A DNA stretch of 64,000 nucleotides from Streptomyces sp. S4.7 (GCF_010384365.1 NZ_CP048397.1:186001-250000), one strand, 5' to 3'; positions 19,001 through 27,090 are shown, numbered from the stretch's first letter. Translations and numbers: made by a program. Notes: generated by a model not told the origin, from the letters alone.

Positions 19001-19702
19001 GGACGCGGTGTCCACGGCGAGTTCGTGGACGACCAGGGCGAGCCGGTCGGCACGCGGTCCGGCTGTACGGCGGTCCCTGGCGAGCACGGCCCGCAGCTGT
19101 GTCCCGGTGTGCGCGTCGAGCGTGCCGCCGGCCGATTCCAGCAGTGCGGCGTATCCGGCCTCGTCGGTGAACTCCCCCTCCGCCAGCGGATCCTGGCCGC
19201 CCGCGCTCGCGTCCGCGGCCCGCGCGGTGCGCCAGCCGTCCGTGGCGTCGAGGCGCGAGCGCAGTTGCGGGTGGGCGGCCACGACGTTCCGCAGCGCCTC
19301 GCGCAGCGCAGCCGTGTCCGGCACGGGCACCGGTTCGAGCAGCAGTACTTCGTAGCGGCGTTCGCCGGGGCGGGCGAGGGCCGCGCGCTGGGCGGGCGTC
19401 AGGGGGCGGTCGGCGGGCGGCGGCTGGGTGAGCCGGTCGGCGACGCGGCCCGCGATGAACGCGGCCGGTGCTCCGTGCGGTTCGGAGAACCGCAGGGTGT
19501 GGTGGTCGGGGCCGTGCCTCAGGAGCCGGTGCCGCCAGGCGGGCCGGCCCGCGTCCTCGGCGGTCAGCTCGCCCAGGAGGCGTTCGAGCGCCGCGGCGTC
19601 GAGCGGGCCGTGCAACTCGACGTCCCAGGGCGCGGGGTAAGGAGGCCGCCCGGGGTCGACGACCACGGATATCGGAGCGTGCGGGAAGTGGTGAGCAGTC
19701 AT
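16028..19702 (-). CDS. NRPS-like protein: two degenerate condensation domains plus truncated thioesterase
   Basis: A protein of about 1224 residues with no adenylation or carrier domain. The first condensation/epimerisation-like domain spans about 100-590. Its HHxxxDG core reads H226-E-L-A-V-D231-T, so the second, catalytic His is Glu and the Gly is Thr. The second domain spans about 610-1050. Its core reads H759-R-A-L-L-D764-S, again without the second His. A thioesterase-like part with GYSGAG (S1155) follows but ends 69 residues later, too short to hold the usual catalytic His. A Pro/Ala repeat of about 115 residues splits the first domain. ATG 19702 is preferred; GTG 19804 has a GGAG site and would add 34 residues. 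A TTA codon lies at 18551-18553. A structural or docking role seems likelier than peptide-bond formation (inference). Confidence 0.8.
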   Translation of the reverse strand: MTAHHFPHAPISVVVDPGRPPYPAPWDVELHGPLDAAALERLLGELTAEDAGRPAWRHRLLRHGPDHHTLRFSEPHGAPAAFIAGRVADRLTQPPPADRPLTPAQRAALARPGERRYEVLLLEPVPVPDTAALREALRNVVAAHPQLRSRLDATDGWRTARAADASAGGQDPLAEGEFTDEAGYAALLESAGGTLDAHTGTQLRAVLARDRRTAGPRADRLALVVHELAVDTASRRILLDDLTAALGTATGGPQPVRDDALTDWLAELRELAGDTAEARHWTQVAGRRSRETARALPTGTPGQGDTSAADPASGRGDAYDAAPSSGRGEASGAAPVVARDDALGVAPSPAPGDAPSATPLPAPDERPGAAPVFASGDPSEPAPLPALGQRPDAAASPVRGGASGAAPVSEPGDTPRAVPDEVRRRAGFVLAEEITERITHGLARRLALTTGEVLIGVFALALGHRQGSGSVGFDVLGDPRAGRHGLRRHVGRLAEPYPVQLTLDTGLGPLGRLTALVDSLAACAGRAGAGAGFGACREWSPDPQTHRALREMPPAQTCLLLGDPPPGSAPPTHRVEVRAHVRDGRLYVDLNWTTDPDEGVTDTSVHALARQLRKLLAELADSPAARVLPAFRATPQQAALHAGGDTRPGTGRHVEQLVWIWHGPLDTARFTASWQSVLDCETVLRTAFTDDDEPRLVVHERVTPDIARRTFRDGDWSALLEQDRLRGFQLRRPGALRLTLLEREPAPPEEPIWILVTYHRALLDSRSANILLREFYRAYLAGGTLPGGERRPDLRDYTTWAAAQDPRPAQDLWAGRTPPDGAASWPGRPAGPTGLTGTGHTRLRLDSVETTRLTRWAATWGIAESSVLQAVWALLIHWGSGATASAPVRFTVTVSGRGVLFDGAALMPGPLRNPLPMHVDVDPAATLPDLLRQLRERALDLAAYEWVPGDWIHAWDGRGSRDTGCTDTVVVFEDSPHPVDGLEAELAVHGIKAEFPVTVPARCAPPVGLLAHHDSAGGLVLTGVYDRALFNADAAAELLAQSAMLLRTLSLSAGEHTTVGEVLGILEDSAVPHPGVGVAARRVGPLVTLRAAGHERAGTICLIPPPGAPATCYDLLSDLYPGPQELLVLRTGADGARDALASYAAGRSLLLGGYSGAGALACDLARHIAEDGGRPPRVVLADRARDEQERARDLARALRDAGVPEGPAPAARREAEADPVTEQQ
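18440..18800 (-). repeat. Tandem minisatellite inside the condensation-like gene
   Basis: About nine imperfect units of roughly 36-42 nt encode variants of a G-D-A-x-x-A-A-P motif (for example GDAYDAAPSSGRGE, then GEASGAAPVVARDD). They form a flexible linker of about 115 residues between the two lobes of the first condensation-like domain. Unit length varies by whole codons, so the frame is kept. Confidence 0.75.
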
Positions 19703-20145
19703 GGTGTCCGGGGGTGTGTGGTCAGCCGCGCGTGGCCGGGTCCCCGTCTCTCCCTTCTGCGAGCGCGAAAAGAGCGTGCGGGGAACGTGAACCGCCCGGG
19801 GCACCGTGCTCCGGACGGGTGCCGTGCGAGCGCGTGGGCCGGGGACGTACGGGCGTACGAACAGGCGCGGCCGTCCCGGCTACCGCCCAACTGCCTCTCC
19901 CCCATTGACAGCCCCCTGCCCTGCCGATGCCGACGACGGTCGGCGAGCACTACGTTACGGGCAGTACGCGCCCCAAGTCCGGTTCTCCGAGCAGGTATAC
20001 AGCCGGGTGCGAGCAGTGCCCGAGCGCCACCGACGCCCGCGTACGCGTACAAGTGCCCGGCGGGGCAAGGGAAACCAAGGTCCGGGGCGGTGCCGGCAGA
20101 GAGGAGAGAGGGCGGCCCGCGACGGGTGCCCGGCGCTCGACGGGG
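19703..20145. other. Gap upstream of the NRPS-like gene
   Basis: A 443-nt stretch without a convincing gene. It should hold the promoter of the condensation-like gene and the end of the thioesterase transcript. If the GTG at 19804 is the true start, its left 100 nt are coding. A TTGACA at 19905-19910 points along the plus strand, where no gene follows. Confidence 0.4.
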
Positions 20146-20895
20146 TCAGCCGACGGGCGCGGACTCCGGGAGGAGGCGGCGGGCGACGCGGCAGGCCCGG
20201 CCCAGCAGTTGAGGGAGTTCACCGCTCCCGCGGGCGAGGAGCCGGCCGGGGACGGTCCGCGATCGTACCGGCCCCAGCGTCCACCGGCGCCAGTCGTCGG
20301 CAGCGTCGACCGCGGCCGGCGGATCGTCCTCGGAGGCGACGACGAGCACCGGGGTGGTGAGCGGTCCGGCCCGCCAGGGTCTGCCGGCCGCCTCGCGCAG
20401 GTCCTGGGCCAGCTCCAGGTCCGCGCGGAGCACCGGCAGTACGGCCCGCAGCATGATCCCCTCGTCGCTGCCGGGCGGCACGACTCGCCCGCCGCCGAGG
20501 ACATGCAGCAGGTCGGTGTCCGTCGCCCGGCGGACGTCCGGCAGCTCTGCGGGCGGGAGGGGCGGGGGCCAGGCGCCGACGCCGAGGAACACCGGGCCCG
20601 GCAGGCCCTTCTCGTGCAGGGCACGGACCACGGTGAGCGCCGCCAGCGAGCCGAGTCCGTGCCCGTACAGGGCGTACGGGCCGGGGCGGGGGACCGTGAA
20701 CAGCGGCAGCACCTCGGCGAGAAGCCCCGTGCGCGTGGTCAACCGGGGCTCGGTACGCCGCTGGGTACAACCCGGCAGAAGGACCGGGACCGGCTCCACA
20801 CCGGGTCCCACGTCCGCCGCCCAGTCGCCGAAGGCGAAGACGCCCTCGGCGGAGTGTCCGAAGCAGTACAACCGAACCGGCCGGTCGACCGACAT
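20146..20895 (-). CDS. Type II thioesterase-like protein lacking catalytic residues
   Basis: A 249-residue alpha/beta-hydrolase of the stand-alone thioesterase family that normally edits mis-primed PKS/NRPS carriers. The N-terminal CFGHSAEGVFAFGDW corresponds to the family's CFPHAGG...FxxW motif. The nucleophile elbow reads GHGLGS, with Gly80 in place of Ser. The Asp region VASEDD is kept. No His occurs in the C-terminal 120 residues, where the catalytic HFF motif should be (the segment reads VPGRLLARGSG). Two of three catalytic residues are therefore missing while the fold seems intact. It lies upstream of the equally degenerate condensation-like gene on the same strand. It may be a binding protein or a decaying enzyme. 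Confidence 0.82.
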   Translation of the reverse strand: MSVDRPVRLYCFGHSAEGVFAFGDWAADVGPGVEPVPVLLPGCTQRRTEPRLTTRTGLLAEVLPLFTVPRPGPYALYGHGLGSLAALTVVRALHEKGLPGPVFLGVGAWPPPLPPAELPDVRRATDTDLLHVLGGGRVVPPGSDEGIMLRAVLPVLRADLELAQDLREAAGRPWRAGPLTTPVLVVASEDDPPAAVDAADDWRRWTLGPVRSRTVPGRLLARGSGELPQLLGRACRVARRLLPESAPVG

Positions 20896-21222
20896 GTGCG
20901 CCCCCTGTTCCGCGTCCGCTCCTGGTACCGCCCGGGGCGGAGATTCGATGATTGCCGGGCCGGCTCGAACGCGGCTGGAGACCTGGCCGAGACCGCGGCT
21001 CCGAGCACACGGCCCGCGGCCAGGTCCTGACCGCTGGATATCTCCGGGGAGCCGCCCCGGTGGTGTGCGCGGGTACGCCGCGAGGCGCGGGACCGTCCCC
21101 CGTACGGCCCTGCCCCCGGTGTCCCCACGAACGTTGCCGACGAGGTGGAATCCGAACCGGGCGACCCCGGGTCCTCGCCACGGCTGTCCCGGGATCGTGA
21201 CGATCCGCCGGACGGCTACTAG
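20896..21222. other. Gap upstream of the thioesterase-like gene
   Basis: A 327-nt region between the thioesterase-like gene and the first SARP gene, both on the minus strand. No ORF with coding character and no clear operator was seen. It must carry the thioesterase promoter unless the genes are co-transcribed. Confidence 0.35.
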
Positions 21223-22044
21223 CTAGGCGGCGTACCGGTCGAAGGTGGAGCCGCGGCGCAGGCCGGCCACCACGTCGAGTTCGGGATCGACCGCGAGCAT
21301 CGCCTGGTGCAGGCGCTGGAGTTGGGTTGAGGGCTCCACCCCGAGTTCCTCTATCAGCCCCTCCCGCAGTCTCCGGTACACGTTCAGGGCGCCGGCCTGC
21401 CGCCCGGACCGGTACAGCGCCACCATCGCCTGCGCGTGCAGGCCTTCGTGCTGGGGGTGACGGGCGATCAGGTCGACCAGTTCGGCGACGAGTTCGGCGT
21501 GCCGGCCGAGCCGCAGATCGGCGTCGATACGCCGCTCGGTGGTCATCAGCCGGGACTCCTCCAGCCGCGTGACCTCAATGTCCAGGACCGGGCCGAGCCG
21601 TACGTCGACCAGCGCGGGCCCCTGCCACAGGGCGAGGGCCTGCCGGAAACTACGGGCGGCCCGCCGGTCGTCCCCCGACTCGAAGGCTTCCTGGCCCTCG
21701 GCGACCAGGCGTTCGTAGGTGTAGACGTCCACGGACTCCGGCGGGATGCGCAGCAGGTAACCGCCGTGCCGAGTGGCCAGAACGTTCTTCGCCCCGCCCG
21801 GGACGCCGGGCCCCATCGCGGAGCCGAGGCAGCGGCGCAGTTGCATGATGTACGTCTGGAGCGTGGTCATCGCGCTCTGCGGCAGCTCCGTCCCCCAGAT
21901 CTCCTCCATCAGCGTCGACACCGGCAGGACGCGGCTCGGGTACAACGCCAGAAGGGCGAGAACCTGTCGTGGCTTTCCGGCGGTCGGGACGATCGAGTCC
22001 CCGTTCTCGGCGGCACTCAGCGGGCCTAAAACCTGAATCTCCAT
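21223..22044 (-). CDS. SARP-family pathway activator 1 (contains TTA codon)
   Basis: A 273-residue Streptomyces antibiotic regulatory protein of the small type. An OmpR-like winged helix (about residues 1-95, with GKPRQVLALLALYPSRVLPV and the SAMTTLQTYIMQLRRCLG recognition region) is followed by a bacterial transcriptional activation domain (about 100-250). There is no ATPase domain. The ATG at 22044 follows GGGGAG; the 40-codon extension upstream is not needed. The sixth codon is TTA (22027-22029), so translation should depend on the bldA tRNA. SARPs bind heptameric direct repeats near the -35 of cluster genes. It sits in the GBL regulatory block and is a likely direct activator of nearby biosynthetic operons. 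Confidence 0.93.
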   Translation of the reverse strand: MEIQVLGPLSAAENGDSIVPTAGKPRQVLALLALYPSRVLPVSTLMEEIWGTELPQSAMTTLQTYIMQLRRCLGSAMGPGVPGGAKNVLATRHGGYLLRIPPESVDVYTYERLVAEGQEAFESGDDRRAARSFRQALALWQGPALVDVRLGPVLDIEVTRLEESRLMTTERRIDADLRLGRHAELVAELVDLIARHPQHEGLHAQAMVALYRSGRQAGALNVYRRLREGLIEELGVEPSTQLQRLHQAMLAVDPELDVVAGLRRGSTFDRYAA

Positions 22045-22203
22045 TGCTCTCCCCGTTCGTCGTCGGGTACTCCCGATGGCGGAAATTCGTCGGCGAACCA
22101 GCACGCTAACCCCACGCGCACCGGAGGCACCGGTTCCTTCAGCGGCACTTGAGTAATCCTCCAACCGCAGTTAAACGGGGAGTGCGAACCACGCAAGCAG
22201 AAG

Positions 22204-22224
22204 ACAAACCCGTGGACATACCGC
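22204..22224. promoter_or_regulatory. Two direct ARE-like half-sites upstream of SARP 1
   Basis: ACAAACCCG (22204) and ACATACCGC (22216) resemble left half-sites of GBL-receptor operators but are in direct, not inverted, orientation. They lie 160-180 nt upstream of the SARP 1 start. Weak candidate only. Confidence 0.3.
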
Positions 22225-22256
22225 GAACGCCCTTGTACACACGGGCACCGACCGTG

Positions 22257-22970
22257 CTAATGCCCGAAGGTCCCCCATGCCTGCTCCGGTGCGGATGCGG
22301 GTGCGGGTGTGAGCTCCGGCTCGGGTACGAGGGAGGGCTCGGGCGCGGCGGCCGGCGGCCGGGAGCCGGCGCAGAGCAGGGTGCCCAGGTCCCGCCGGTC
22401 GGCGAGGAGCGGCAGCAGCAACTCCCAGGAGCGGGTGATGTTCTGCCGGGACAGCCAGGACGCGTCCCTGCCGCCCAGCACTTCGAAGCCCGTGGTCGCG
22501 GCGACGATGACACGAGCGGCGACGGTCCAGGGCACCCCCCGCGCGAGCGCGCCGCTGCTCTCGGCCCGGCACAGGCTGTCCTCGACCCAGCGCTGCCACT
22601 CCTTGTGCAGCGGGGACACGGCACGGCGAGCGATGTCACCGGCGAGCCCGAAGCCCCCGCGGACCACGACGTCCTGAGCGAGGGCGGCCATCAGCTCGTG
22701 CGTGGCGTCCACCACCGCTTGCAGGGAGTCGCCCTGCCGGGCCCGCGCCGACTCGGTGAGCCGGCGGACGGTCTCGGCGGCCTCCGCCTCGACCGCCTCG
22801 GCGAGCACGCCCTTGTTCGCGAAGTGGAAGTGCAGCGCCCCGTTGCTGACACCGGCCCGTTTGCTGATGACCGTCAGCGACGCGGGGACGAAACCCACCT
22901 CGGCGAACGTCTCGGCCGCGGCCCGTATCAGCGAACGCCGCGTGCGGGCGGCCCGCTCCTGTCTGACCAT
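22257..22970 (-). CDS. ArpA-type (GBL receptor-like) TetR regulator 1
   Basis: A 237-residue TetR regulator. The helix-turn-helix at about residues 8-55 has the GBL-receptor look (TRRSLIRAAAETFAEVGFVP, then SKRAGVSNGALHFHFANKGVLAEAV). The C-terminal tail after about residue 195 is Pro/Ala/Glu-rich and may be disordered. ATG 22970 has AGGAGG upstream; the longer frame from 23042 lacks support. A near-perfect operator palindrome lies 136 nt upstream, consistent with autoregulation. It may be a true receptor or a ligand-free pseudo-receptor. A second ArpA-type gene at 29344 reads closer to canonical receptors, so this one may be the pseudo-receptor (inference). Confidence 0.88.
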   Translation of the reverse strand: MVRQERAARTRRSLIRAAAETFAEVGFVPASLTVISKRAGVSNGALHFHFANKGVLAEAVEAEAAETVRRLTESARARQGDSLQAVVDATHELMAALAQDVVVRGGFGLAGDIARRAVSPLHKEWQRWVEDSLCRAESSGALARGVPWTVAARVIVAATTGFEVLGGRDASWLSRQNITRSWELLLPLLADRRDLGTLLCAGSRPPAAAPEPSLVPEPELTPAPASAPEQAWGTFGH

Positions 22971-23105
22971 GCTCTGCCTCCTGGGCAACAGGCACTGAGG
23001 GGTGCCGCGCCCTGCGGGACCGCAGGCCGGCGCGGGTGCCACGCGGCGCCACTCACGGCGCCACCGGCCGCATTCGCGGTCGGCAGGGTCACGCGGAACA
23101 GACTA

Positions 23106-23127
23106 ACAAACCGCTTGAGCGGTTTCA
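23106..23127. promoter_or_regulatory. ARE-like operator upstream of TetR receptor 1
   Basis: ACAAACCG-6-CGGTTTCA. The core AAACCGCTTGAGCGGTTT (23108-23125) has perfect 8-bp arms. This is the cleanest member of the five 22-bp sites in the window and fits known autoregulatory elements bound by GBL receptors. Confidence 0.75.
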
Positions 23128-23722
23128 TATACGAGGGCTGTGAACATCATTGATCATCACCGCCCACCGGACACGGGCGGACCGGCACCCACGACGGGCA
23201 CGGACGCGGGTACAGGTGGGCCGAACGCGCGGCGCAGGGAAGGGGCGCGGGGCGACCGCCGCAGCGGAGACCGGAGCGGAGCCGGCGCAGGGCGGAAGTT
23301 CGCCGTGGTGGGACTTGTCTGTCGTCACATCACTGCGATGCGCGGCCGCATACCGCGGGCGGGGGCTTCATGTGTGCGCTCCTGGCCGGGGCCGTGCCCG
23401 CAGGGCTGTGGGGCGCCCTGCGGAGGCCGGGGAGGAGTCGGGCCACGCCCAAGTCCAGGGACCGGACGGACTCCCGGGTCACGCCGCCGCGGCTCGGACC
23501 CTTGGCCGGGACGGCCGAAGCGAGGGGCGGAGTGGGCGGGCGGCCGAAGGAGACGACGCCGGCCGTGGCAGGAGCGAGGTCGGAGTCGGCGTCGACGGCA
23601 CAGCGGCCGTCACGAGATCGTGCGAGTGGTCCCCCTGGGACCCGGGCGGGTCGGCTTCCGGAAGGCGACCGGACCGGACCGTTCCCGGCAGACCCACGCC
23701 TTTCGGGGCCGTCGTGTTTTCG
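23128..23722. other. Gene-free region before SARP 2
   Basis: About 600 nt between the operator of TetR receptor 1 and the end of SARP 2. Plus-strand frames exist but are Arg/Gly/Ala low-complexity without recognisable domains. No gene called. Confidence 0.4.
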
Positions 23723-24604
23723 TCAGTTGACGCGTAAGGAGTTCGTACTGCCGCCCTTGCGGGGTCCGGGGACAGGAGCCACGGCGGGCGTCTGCTGCTC
23801 CGCCAGTGGGGTCTCCGGTGCGGCGGTCAGGATGGACTGCTGGAGCTGGCGCAGCCGCGACGAGGGCTCCAGCCCCAGGTCCCGTACCAGGGTGCCGCGC
23901 AGTCGGTGGTAGACGTCCAGGGCCTCGCCGCGCCGGCCCGAACGGTGCAGCGCCAGCATGAACTGGGCGTGCAGATTCTCGTGAGTGCTGTAGCGACTGG
24001 TCAGCACGGTGAGTTCCGCCAGCAGTTCGCGGTGCCGGCCGAGCCGGAGATCGGCCTCGATGCGCTGGTCGAGGGCGCACAGCCGGCCCTCCTCCAGCCG
24101 CCTGGCCTCCATCTCCAACTGCGCACCGGTCTGCACGTCGGCGAAGGCGGAGCCGGTCCACAGGGCAAGCGCCTCGCGCAGCAGCCGCGAGGCACCCTGG
24201 AAGTCCCCCTGGTCGATCGCGCGGTAGCCCATGCCCGCGAGGCGTTCGAACTCACGGACGTCACTGCTGCCCTCGCCCAGAACGAGCATGTACCCGCCGG
24301 GCGAGGTGACCAGGACGTCCTTGGCCCTGCGCCGCGAGGGCGAGCCCGAATCGACGCCGGGCTCCTGCCGGTCCAGCGCGAGCGCGATGAGGTCGCGCAG
24401 TTGCAGCACATAGGTCTGCAGCGTGGTGCGAGCACTGCGCGGTGGCTTGCCCGCCCACAGCTCGTCGATGAGGGCGGAGACCGGCACCACCCGGTCGGCA
24501 TGCAGCGCCAGCAGGGCGAGCACCTGCCGGGGCTTCGGCGCGGTGGGGGCGACGGACACCCCGTTCTCTCTGACGTCCAATACGCCCAATACGTCGATCC
24601 GCAC
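23723..24604 (-). CDS. SARP-family pathway activator 2 (contains TTA codon)
   Basis: A 293-residue small SARP. The winged helix (about 1-95: MRIDVLGVLDVRENGVSVAP, KPRQVLALLALHADRVVPV, TTLQTYVLQLRDLI) is followed by an activation domain (about 115-265). A short Pro-rich tail ends the protein. The start is GTG 24604 behind a GGGGG run. A TTA codon at 23735-23737 is the fifth codon before the stop, an unusual late position for bldA control. Two adjacent ARE-like operators lie 50-100 nt upstream, so GBL-receptor repression is likely. It resembles SARP 1 in its DNA-binding half; the two may be paralogues with different target timing. Confidence 0.93.
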   Translation of the reverse strand: MRIDVLGVLDVRENGVSVAPTAPKPRQVLALLALHADRVVPVSALIDELWAGKPPRSARTTLQTYVLQLRDLIALALDRQEPGVDSGSPSRRRAKDVLVTSPGGYMLVLGEGSSDVREFERLAGMGYRAIDQGDFQGASRLLREALALWTGSAFADVQTGAQLEMEARRLEEGRLCALDQRIEADLRLGRHRELLAELTVLTSRYSTHENLHAQFMLALHRSGRRGEALDVYHRLRGTLVRDLGLEPSSRLRQLQQSILTAAPETPLAEQQTPAVAPVPGPRKGGSTNSLRVN

Positions 24605-24652
24605 GCCGTTGCCCCCTAGTTGAGTGTGCAGTCATCCGGCACCTCACGAGTA

Positions 24653-24701
24653 CAAAACAGGACAGACGGTTTGTCAACAGCAAACCGCTCGCGCTGTTTC
24701 G
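24653..24701. promoter_or_regulatory. Tandem ARE-like operators upstream of SARP 2
   Basis: Two 22-bp sites separated by 5 nt: CAAAACAG-6-CGGTTTGT (24653-24674) and GCAAACCG-6-CTGTTTCG (24680-24701). Both share the 8-6-8 layout with the site at 23106. Tandem placement in front of a SARP gene is the textbook target arrangement of GBL receptors. Confidence 0.75.
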
Positions 24702-24910
24702 ATGCACCGTACAGCAGAGCCTCTCTCAACTCTCCTTATAAAACGCTGACTTGGGCGTTTCTCTCCTTCGCACCCGCCGCCCCACAGGGCCACATCGGGG
24801 TGCCACTCGCGCCCGGTGAACGAGCGGCCTTGCACCCTGAGCGCTGTTTTCGGACAGGGCGAACAGACCGGCCGTGCTGCTCGGCCGGCGCAGTGGTCAC
24901 AGATGTGCAG

Positions 24911-26503
24911 TTACTGCGGCGGGTTGCCGTGCTTGCGGGACGGCAGGTCCGCGTGCTTCGTACGGAGCATCGCGAGGGCCGAGACGAGGACCTCGCGGGT
25001 CTCGGCCGGGTCGATGACGTCGTCGACCAGACCGCGCTCCGCGGCGTAGTAGGGGTGCATCAGCTCGGCCTTGTACTCCTTGACCATGCGTACGCGCATG
25101 GCCTCGGGGTCCTCGGCCTCGGCGATCTGCTTGCGGAAGATGACGTTGGCGGCGCCTTCCGCGCCCATCACCGCGATCTCGTTGGTGGGCCAGGCGTAGG
25201 TGAGGTCGGCGCCGATGGACTGGGAGTCCATGACGATGTAAGCACCCCCGTACGCCTTGCGCAGGATGAGCGAGATCCGGGGCACGGTCGCGTTGCAGTA
25301 CGCGTACAGCAGCTTCGCGCCGTGGCGGATGATGCCGCCGTGCTCCTGGTCGACGCCGGGCAGGAAGCCGGGCACGTCCAGCAGGGTGACGATCGGGATG
25401 TTGAAGGCGTCGCACATCTGGACGAAGCGCGCGGCCTTTTCGGACGCCTCGATGTCCAGGACACCGGCGAGGGACTGCGGCTGGTTGGCGACGATGCCGA
25501 CCACGCGGCCGTCGAGCCGGGACAGCGTGCAGATGATGTTGGTGGCCCAGCGCTCGTGGATCTCCAGGAAGTCGCCGTCGTCGACGAGTTCCTCGATGAC
25601 CTTGCGCATGTCGTAGGGGCGGTTGCCGTCCGCCGGGACCAGGTCCAGGAGCACGTCGGAGCGGCGGTCGGCCGGGTCCTCGGACTCGGTGGTGGGCGGG
25701 TTCTCGCGGTTGTTGGAGGGGAGCATCGCCAGCAGGTAGCGGACCTCGGCGATGCACGTCTCCTCGTCGTCGTACGCGAAGTGCGCGACGCCCGAGGTCT
25801 CGGCGTGCACGTCCGCGCCGCCGAGGCCGTTCTGGGTGATCTCCTCACCGGTGACCGCCTTGACGACGTCGGGGCCGGTGATGAACATCTGCGACGTCTC
25901 ACGGACCATGAACACGAAGTCGGTCAGGGCGGGGCTGTAGGCCGCGCCGCCCGCGCACGGGCCGAGCATCACGCTGATCTGCGGGATGACACCGGAAGCC
26001 CTGGTGTTGCGCTGGAAGATGCCGCCGTAACCCGCGAGGGCGCAGACGCCCTCCTGAATACGCGCGCCCGCCCCGTCGTTGAGCGAGACGAGCGGCGCAC
26101 CGGCCGCGAGAGCCATGTCCATGATCTTGTGGATCTTGGTGGCGTGGGCCTCGCCCAGCGCGCCGCCGAAGATCCGGAAGTCGTGCGCGTACACGAAGAC
26201 CGTGCGGCCGTCGACGGTCCCCCAGCCGGTGACCACCCCGTCCGTGTACGGCTTCTTCGCCTCCAGGCCGAACCCGGTGGCCCGGTGCCTGCGCAGCTGT
26301 TCGACCTCCCGGAAGGAGCCCTCGTCGAGCAGCAGCGCGATGCGCTCGCGGGCGGTCAGCTTGCCCTTGGCGTGCTGCGCCTCGGTCGCGCGGTCGCTCG
26401 GCCCCGCCACAGCCCGGGCCTTGATCACGTGCAGCTCCGCCACATGACCGTGCAGATCGCCCGGTCCCGCGGCGGCCGGCACGGAGGCAGTCTTCATCGC
26501 CAT
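24911..26503 (-). CDS. pccB: Propionyl-CoA carboxylase beta subunit (carboxyltransferase)
   Basis: A 530-residue carboxyltransferase, the exact length of Streptomyces PccB. It transfers CO2 from biotin-carrier to propionyl-CoA, giving methylmalonyl-CoA. The N-terminal crotonase-fold half has LNDGAGARIQEG and the oxyanion-hole segment PCAGGAAYSPAL. The C-terminal half has DVPGFLPGVDQEHGGIIRHG and LRKAYGGAYIVM. ATG 26503 follows AGGAAGGG. The epsilon-subunit gene is 122 nt upstream on the same strand; the biotinylated alpha subunit is not in the window and must be supplied elsewhere. The methylmalonyl-specific module of the PKS at 44.9-55.6 kb is a plausible consumer. Confidence 0.95.
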   Translation of the reverse strand: MAMKTASVPAAAGPGDLHGHVAELHVIKARAVAGPSDRATEAQHAKGKLTARERIALLLDEGSFREVEQLRRHRATGFGLEAKKPYTDGVVTGWGTVDGRTVFVYAHDFRIFGGALGEAHATKIHKIMDMALAAGAPLVSLNDGAGARIQEGVCALAGYGGIFQRNTRASGVIPQISVMLGPCAGGAAYSPALTDFVFMVRETSQMFITGPDVVKAVTGEEITQNGLGGADVHAETSGVAHFAYDDEETCIAEVRYLLAMLPSNNRENPPTTESEDPADRRSDVLLDLVPADGNRPYDMRKVIEELVDDGDFLEIHERWATNIICTLSRLDGRVVGIVANQPQSLAGVLDIEASEKAARFVQMCDAFNIPIVTLLDVPGFLPGVDQEHGGIIRHGAKLLYAYCNATVPRISLILRKAYGGAYIVMDSQSIGADLTYAWPTNEIAVMGAEGAANVIFRKQIAEAEDPEAMRVRMVKEYKAELMHPYYAAERGLVDDVIDPAETREVLVSALAMLRTKHADLPSRKHGNPPQ

Positions 26504-26624
26504 CCCTGGTCCCTTCCTGGGACAAGGCCGGGAGATCTCGCCCGGCCTTGTGGAGAACATTCCCCAACCGCGTGTGCGGTCGCGTTTCCCGTGGCGGACT
26601 GCGCGCCGTGCGGTGGCGGCAGGC

Positions 26625-26822
26625 TCACCGCCAACTGCCGGGCGCCACGTAGCCCCCGGGCCGCTTCCACCAGTCCCACCCCCGTGGCAATCCACGAGCG
26701 GTCTCCGCCCGTGCCTGCGCCCGCAGCGCGAGCAACACCACCGCCACCGCGGCGAGTTCCTCCTCACCGGCCCGGCCGCGTTCCAGGCGGAGCACCGCCG
26801 GTGCACGCTCCATCCGTCCCAC
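26625..26822 (-). CDS. pccE: Acyl-CoA carboxylase epsilon subunit
   Basis: A 65-residue protein of the small actinobacterial epsilon family that stabilises the alpha-beta carboxylase complex. The EEELAAVAVVLLALRAQA helix and the C-terminal WWKRPGGYVAPGSW motif are diagnostic. The GTG at 26822 follows GAGGAG by seven nucleotides; ATG 26813 is an alternative. It precedes pccB in transcription, whereas epsilon genes often follow the beta gene. It is divergent from the AfsA gene across a 364-nt region. Confidence 0.88.
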   Translation of the reverse strand: MGRMERAPAVLRLERGRAGEEELAAVAVVLLALRAQARAETARGLPRGWDWWKRPGGYVAPGSWR

Positions 26823-27090
26823 CCCCTGTCTCCTCGAGCCCGGTCATGGTCGATCAGGAGACTAGAGAAGCGCTGAGGGACCGCTTGAGGTCCGCCACGG
26901 GCGGTCCGGACAACCGGCCCTGAGAACCGCGAGTCGACCATGCGCCAGGAGGGCGGGACACCGCGATGTTGTCCGAGGTTCCCCCTGGCCAGCGGCCGAA
27001 AACATGCGGCTCACATCAGGCCCGCGGGGCCCGATAGGGAACCACCCCTTCCACAAGCGGTGCAGACGGAGGGCCCCGTACCGCTGGAAT

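Noticed and set aside
19905..19910. TTGACA as a promoter -35 element
   Set aside because: Points along the plus strand with no following gene and no matching -10.
23140..23737. Plus-strand frames of about 195 codons in the gap before SARP 2
   Set aside because: No start with a ribosome site, no domains, Arg/Gly repeats; treated as non-coding.
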